From contig NZ_JAKSYO010000156.1 of the NCBI RefSeq assembly GCF_022829635.1, positions 62,001 to 126,000 on the forward strand: DNA of 64,000 nucleotides. Direction: 5' to 3'. Positions 60,153-64,000 of this stretch are shown one piece after another. The position numbers and the translations under genes were made by a program. The notes under the pieces were generated by a model. The model did no database searches, was not told the DNA's origin, and was given only the letters and a program-made list of their open reading frames with translations. The stretch comes from Methylobacterium sp. E-066 (lineage in GTDB: Bacteria; Pseudomonadota; Alphaproteobacteria; Rhizobiales; Beijerinckiaceae). The number at the start of each line of letters is the position of its first letter. Within the stretch, counting starts at the first letter, position 1.

Positions 60153-61033
60153 CGTGCGGGGGCCGCCGGAACCGAGGTCTCGGGGTCGGTCTCGAACAGG
60201 CGGCTGTGCAGGCGCTGCACCGCCGCCTGGAACACGTCACTGCCGACGCTGGTCAGGTCGAACTCGTGGCAATTGTACTCGCCCCGGACCCGGCCGGGAT
60301 GGGGCGAGAGCAGCGCCACCCGGTTGCCGACCACCAAAGCCTCCTCGATGGAATGCGTAACGAACAGCAGGGTGAAGCGCACCTCCTCCCAGAGGATCAG
60401 CAACTCTTCCTGCATCTTGCGCCGGGTCAGCGCGTCGAGGGCCGCGAACGGCTCGTCCATCAGCAGCACCTTGGGCTGCGTCGCGAGCGCCCGGGCGATG
60501 GCGACGCGCTGCTTCATGCCGCCGGAGAGCTGGTGCGGGTAGCTGTCGGCAAAGGGCGTGAGGCCGACCTTGTCGATGTAGTGCCGCGCCCGGGCCTCGG
60601 CCTCGCGCCGGCCGACGAGGCCGGCGGCGCGCAGTGGGAACGCGACGTTCTGCGCCACGGTCTTCCACGGCGGCAACTGGTCGAATTCCTGGAAGACGAC
60701 AATGCGGTCTGGCCCCGGCCCGCGCACGACGTCGCCGCCGAGGGTGATCGATCCCTCGACCGGCGGGATGAAGCCGGCGATCGCCTTGAGCAGGGTGGAC
60801 TTGCCGCAGCCCGAGGGGCCGAGCAGGATGAAGCGATCCGCCTCGTAGACATCGAACCCGACCCGGTGGGTCGCCCGGACGACGCGCTCGGGCGTGCGGT
60901 ATTCCAGGGTCAGGTCCGAGACTCGCAGCAGCGGCGGCGGCAGGGCGGCCGATGGTGTTTCGGCCTCGATCCGGGCGGGGTTCTGCCCGGCCCGCGCCGT
61001 CGAGAGGTCCGGGCGCTCGGCGACCAAGGTCAT
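60149..61033 (-). CDS. ABC transporter ATP-binding protein (SsuB/TauB-like)
   Basis: The 294-residue product has an N-terminal tail of about 35 residues, then the ATPase. Walker A is LLGPSGCGKST (about 70-80), the Q-loop is in VVFQEFDQLPPW, the signature is LSGGMKQRVAIARAL, Walker B is VLLMDEPFAALD and the H-loop is THSIEEAL. The FQ...LPPW segment is characteristic of nitrate/sulfonate/taurine importers. It overlaps the permease gene by 4 nt and lies 4 bp after the binding-protein gene, so the operon order is binding protein, ATPase, permease, monooxygenase. Confidence 0.92.
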   Translation of the reverse strand: MTLVAERPDLSTARAGQNPARIEAETPSAALPPPLLRVSDLTLEYRTPERVVRATHRVGFDVYEADRFILLGPSGCGKSTLLKAIAGFIPPVEGSITLGGDVVRGPGPDRIVVFQEFDQLPPWKTVAQNVAFPLRAAGLVGRREAEARARHYIDKVGLTPFADSYPHQLSGGMKQRVAIARALATQPKVLLMDEPFAALDALTRRKMQEELLILWEEVRFTLLFVTHSIEEALVVGNRVALLSPHPGRVRGEYNCHEFDLTSVGSDVFQAAVQRLHSRLFETDPETSVPAAPAR

Positions 61034-61037
61034 CCGC

Positions 61038-62060
61038 TCAGCTGCCCGTCGCGATACGGGGATTGGCGAAGAAGTAATCGTCGAGGGTTTTTGGCTCGTT
61101 CCGGATCGCGCCGACCCGGTGCATGAACTGCCCGAGCCCGATCGTGTTCTGCGGCTCGATCTTGAAGGTCACCTCCGGGTTCCGGATCACCTTGAGCAGC
61201 AGGTCGCGGTCGATCCGGCTATTGTTGGACTTGATGTAGATGTCGGCGGCCTTCTCGGGATTGTCGGTGATGAACTTGGCCGCCTCGGCGAGGGCGTCCA
61301 CGAAGGCCGTGTAGGTCTTCGGGCTGTCCCGGTAGAATTTCTCGGTGGCGTAGAGCACCGTCGAGGAGGCGGGGCCGCCCTGGACCGCGTAGGAGTTCAG
61401 GACGATGTGGGCGTTCGGATTGCCGGCCAGCTCCTGCTCCTGGAACGGCGGATTGCCGAAATGGCCGGTGATCTCGGTGCCGCCCTTGATGATGGCGGCC
61501 GAAGCCTCCGGATGCGGAACCGCGACGCTGATCTTGTCGAGCCGGGCGAAGTCCTTGTCGCCCCAGAGCTTGGCGGAGGCCCATTGCAGGATGCGGGACT
61601 GAACCGAGACGCCGACCGCCGGCACCGCGATCCTGTCTTTGTCGGTGAAGTCGCCGATCGTCTTCACCTCGGGCCGGTTGGAGACGAGGTAATAGGGAAA
61701 GTTGCCGAGCGAGGCGACGCCCTTCACACTCTGCCGGCCGCGCGTGCGGTCCCACAGCGTGAACAGCGGCCCGACGCCGGCTCCGGCGACGTCGATGCTT
61801 CCCGACAGGAGGGCATCGTTCACGGCCGAGCCGCCGGAGAGCTGCGCGTACTCGACCTTGATGTCGAGGCCGGCTTCCTTGCCGTGCTTCTCGATCAGCT
61901 TCTGATCTTCGGCCACGTTCAGCAGCAGGTAGACGACGCCGAACTGCTTCGCGATGCGCAGCTGCCCCTCCGCGGCCGCGGCCGGCCCGGCGGCGAGGAT
62001 GAGCGCGAGCAGGGCGGCAGCCTGCCGGCGCGAGAACAGAGCGCGTCGCTTGCCGATCAT
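61038..62060 (-). CDS. ABC transporter substrate-binding protein (SsuA/TauA/NrtA family)
   Basis: The 340-residue product has a Sec signal peptide (LFSRRQAAALLALILAAGPAAAA) and a type-2 periplasmic binding fold. It carries QLRIAKQFGVVYLLLNVAEDQKLIEKHGKEAG, GSAVNDALLSGSIDVAGAGVGPLFTLWDR and a late stretch IYIKSNNSRIDRDLLLKVIRNPEV. It should capture the sulfonate-like substrate of the adjoining ABC transporter. ATG 62060 has GAGGG about 4 nt upstream; an earlier frame extension lacks support. It is the first gene of the operon; the AT-rich region before it is the likely promoter. Confidence 0.91.
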   Translation of the reverse strand: MIGKRRALFSRRQAAALLALILAAGPAAAAEGQLRIAKQFGVVYLLLNVAEDQKLIEKHGKEAGLDIKVEYAQLSGGSAVNDALLSGSIDVAGAGVGPLFTLWDRTRGRQSVKGVASLGNFPYYLVSNRPEVKTIGDFTDKDRIAVPAVGVSVQSRILQWASAKLWGDKDFARLDKISVAVPHPEASAAIIKGGTEITGHFGNPPFQEQELAGNPNAHIVLNSYAVQGGPASSTVLYATEKFYRDSPKTYTAFVDALAEAAKFITDNPEKAADIYIKSNNSRIDRDLLLKVIRNPEVTFKIEPQNTIGLGQFMHRVGAIRNEPKTLDDYFFANPRIATGS

Positions 62061-62779
62061 GGTCCCTCGCGGCTGCCGGGCACAAGAAGCGTGCGAAATC
62101 GGCCTGATTACGGGCGGGAACTTGCCTCCTCGGCGATACATCGTCAACGAGAACGTTCTTTTTACAGAAAAATCTTATAGAGATACTGTTTCTACGAGCT
62201 GCGCAATACGAAGAATAATCTTTGCTCAGCCGGGTTTTTCATAGGCGCCACGGGCCGTCCTGGCTTCGATAAGAAACAAATCTTTTGGACGCCATGATGC
62301 TGCGGCCGGCCCGTTCTACAAAACGACCGCGCCTCCTGCCTCGCCACCGGCTTATCGTGTCGTCCCGCTGATCGCGTTCGACCTGCGGAGCCTATCCCCA
62401 ATAGTCTCACGCGCACCTCGATCGTGCGTGGCTTTCGATAGGCGAAGGGGCTGACGAGCGCGGTGTTTCATCGCTGGCACGGCGCCCGTGGAGGATCGAA
62501 TTGCTGTCTATCGAGCTAGTGGTAGGTCGTTTGCATCGAGATTTGAGTATCTTTGGAATGCTCGGCCCTGCCGGTCTGGTCTAGTTTGCGTTGCGAGATC
62601 ACAGTCTCGCGGTCGCAACGATCGCCCTGAACCTATCCCACCCGATTCGCCCTGAGCTTTCGCGCACGGGAGGCTTGGGAGCCGGGGATATGGTGTGAAG
62701 GGTTCTCGACGAGCGGCCGCCCTATCCGCTCCGGGCTGCGGCGATCCTTCGACGGGGTCCCGCGAGGTCGAAAGCCATC
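62061..62779. other. Divergent promoter region between the sulfonate operon and the metQ pair
   Basis: The 719 bp contain no supported gene. The first 150 bp next to the sulfonate operon are AT-rich (62140-62240) and include the palindrome AGAACGTTCT (62150-62159), a possible regulator site. A nested hairpin lies at 62589-62620 (CGTTGCGA...TCGCAACG with GAGA...TCTC inside). The remainder shows short unsupported frames. Confidence 0.45.
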
Positions 62780-63673
62780 ATGGATTCCCGCTCAAATATT
62801 CACCCACCTGCTGCCGTACTCCGTTCGGCCGGGCGAACGCGCCGTGGGCTCAGCATCCTGGCGGCCGCGCTGCTGCTCGCGTTCGGCGCCGCGCCGGCCC
62901 TCGCCCGGGTGAAGATCGGCGTGACCCCCGGGTCGCTCGCCGATTCCGTCCAGGTCGCGGCGGCGGAGGCCGGGGCGCAGGGGCTCGCGGTCGAGGTGGT
63001 CGAATTCACCGACTGGACGACGCCCAATCTCGCCCTCGCCAATGGCGATCTCGATGTGAACTACTTCCAGCACCAAGCCTTCCTCGACAACGCCGTCAGG
63101 GAGACCGGCTTCCCGCTGAAGAGCGTCGCCCTCGGCATCCTGCCCAATATTGGCCTGTACTCGGAGAAGCATACGAGCCTCACCGCGCTGCCGGACGGCG
63201 CCAAGGTGGCGGTGGCCAACGATCCGGTGAACCAGGGCCGGGGTCTCGCGCTCCTCGAAACCGCAGGGCTCATCAAGCTCAAGGCCGGAATCGGCGCCAA
63301 GGCCACCCTCGACGATCTCGTCGCGAACCCGAAGAAACTCACCTTCGTCGAGATCGAGGGGCCGCAACTGGTCCGCGCCCTCTCCGATGTCGATCTCGCG
63401 CAGGGCTATCCGGCCCATTACGTCAATGCCGGCCGCGCCGACATTGCCGGCAAGGCGCTGATCTATTCCGGCATCGGCGACCTCATCTACGCCATCCGGT
63501 TCGTGACCCGGGCCGACCGTGCCGACGATCCCGAGATCGCTAAGTTCGTCGCGATCTACCAGACCTCGCCGGCGGTGCGGGCGCGGATCGACGCATCGTT
63601 CGCCCACAACCCGAGTCTCTATTCCTTGCCCTGGCTGCCGCAGGCTGCCCCATCCCAGAGTTCCGCCCGATGA
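62780..63673 (+). CDS. MetQ/NlpA-family substrate-binding protein (copy 1)
   Basis: The 297-residue product has a signal sequence (about 25-44, LSILAAALLLAFGAAPALA) and a MetQ/NlpA-type binding fold with VKIGVTPGSLADSVQVAAAEA, TDWTTPNLALANGDLDVNYFQHQAFLDN, and NDPVNQGRGLALLETAGLIKLK. The family usually binds methionine, but divergent members near sulfonate genes can bind other sulfur compounds. The lipobox cysteine typical of NlpA is absent (ALARVK follows), so it should be soluble in the periplasm. It overlaps a second, similar gene by 4 nt. Confidence 0.9.
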   Translation: MDSRSNIHPPAAVLRSAGRTRRGLSILAAALLLAFGAAPALARVKIGVTPGSLADSVQVAAAEAGAQGLAVEVVEFTDWTTPNLALANGDLDVNYFQHQAFLDNAVRETGFPLKSVALGILPNIGLYSEKHTSLTALPDGAKVAVANDPVNQGRGLALLETAGLIKLKAGIGAKATLDDLVANPKKLTFVEIEGPQLVRALSDVDLAQGYPAHYVNAGRADIAGKALIYSGIGDLIYAIRFVTRADRADDPEIAKFVAIYQTSPAVRARIDASFAHNPSLYSLPWLPQAAPSQSSAR

Positions 63674-64000
63674 AAGTCCTGAGTTTCCTGGCCGCCGCCA
63701 TCCTGTCGCTCGGCGCGCTGGCCGCCCGGGCGGAGACCCTCAAGATCGGCGTGGTGCCGGGCGCCTATGCCGACGCGGTCAATGTCGCCGCGGCCGAGGC
63801 CAAGGCCCAGGGCATCGATGTGAAGGTCATCGAGTTCAGCGACTGGACGACGCCGAATGTCGCGCTGGATGCGGGTGATATCGACCTGAACTTCTTCCAG
63901 CACCGCCCCTTCATGGAGAATGCCGAGAGGCAGAAGGGCTACAAATTCGCGATCGTCGGGCTCGGGATCCTGCAGAACCTCGGGCTCTATTCCCTGAAGT
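63670..64000 (+). CDS. MetQ/NlpA-family substrate-binding protein (copy 2, cut by window end)
   Basis: The visible 110 residues have a signal peptide (MKVLSFLAAAILSLGALAAR) and the same MetQ opening as the preceding gene: LKIGVVPGAYADAVNVAAAEAKA, FSDWTTPNVALDAGDIDLNFFQHRPFMENAER, GILQNLGLYS. The two genes overlap by 4 nt (ATGA) and are clearly paralogous, indicating tandem duplication. A metN/metI transporter probably follows outside the window. Confidence 0.9.
   Translation, partial: MKVLSFLAAAILSLGALAARAETLKIGVVPGAYADAVNVAAAEAKAQGIDVKVIEFSDWTTPNVALDAGDIDLNFFQHRPFMENAERQKGYKFAIVGLGILQNLGLYSLK

Overview
The window is GC-rich chromosomal or large-replicon DNA from an alphaproteobacterium, most probably a Methylobacterium/Methylorubrum-type methylotroph. 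The evidence is two tandem copies of the 29-residue PQQ precursor peptide PqqA in a methylotroph-like form, the alphaproteobacterial flagellin regulators FlaF and FlbT, a CheZ of the QDLTGQ/DIDSLFD type, an XylB-like sugar dehydrogenase close to the Caulobacter enzyme, and families of palindromic intergenic repeats. Species cannot be fixed from the sequence alone. No rRNA, tRNA or CRISPR array was recognised.

1-10 kb: a partial LysR regulator diverges from mmsA (methylmalonate-semialdehyde dehydrogenase). A lower-GC acyltransferase follows. Next is a three-gene minus-strand operon (SDR, esterase, Baeyer-Villiger-type monooxygenase) divergent from a TetR gene, with a perfect 20-nt palindrome between them. 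A CNT nucleoside transporter and an NAD-dependent epimerase complete the segment. 10-24 kb: the orphan pqqA pair, mgtE, flaF/flbT, xylB-like dehydrogenase, an EamA exporter, a second divergent TetR/oxidoreductase pair, an RraA-like protein, and the housekeeping block moaD-pgsA-uvrC and cheZ.

24-42 kb is the accessory region. After a decayed LOV/PAS kinase remnant come an RND efflux pair, a TetR regulator, a FabF-like ketosynthase, a PaaI-type thioesterase, a thiolase, a secreted SMP-30-like propeller, an alpha/beta hydrolase and a DUF302 protein. The pump operon and the thioesterase-thiolase operon start from promoters of the same architecture (TTGACG, 17-nt spacer, TARATG, then an almost identical 14-nt palindrome at the same offset). 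This makes the block one regulon and the best candidate for an undescribed acyl/beta-keto metabolite or detoxification system. Beyond a formylglycine-generating-enzyme-like remnant lie an aldehyde/isoquinoline-oxidoreductase-type molybdenum enzyme (large and 2Fe-2S subunits) and a MATE exporter divergent from a MarR gene with a striking 17-bp inverted repeat between them.

42.5-53.5 kb: a decayed stretch with a MITE-like element, then an iron/siderophore cassette (MFS importer, FhuF reductase, ABC exporter), NAD(P)HX repair and pyridine-nucleotide genes (nnrD, histidine phosphatase, pncC-like), small secreted proteins, and a beta-carbonic anhydrase broken by one in-frame amber codon. 52-64 kb is a sulfur island: metY with a possible leader peptide, OsmC, a sulfonate-type binding protein, SoxCD-like sulfite dehydrogenase, a complete sulfonate-type ABC transporter with an LLM flavin monooxygenase, and two tandem MetQ-type binding proteins, the last cut by the window end. 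Together these would import organosulfur compounds, release sulfite oxidatively, oxidise surplus sulfite and fix sulfide into homocysteine.
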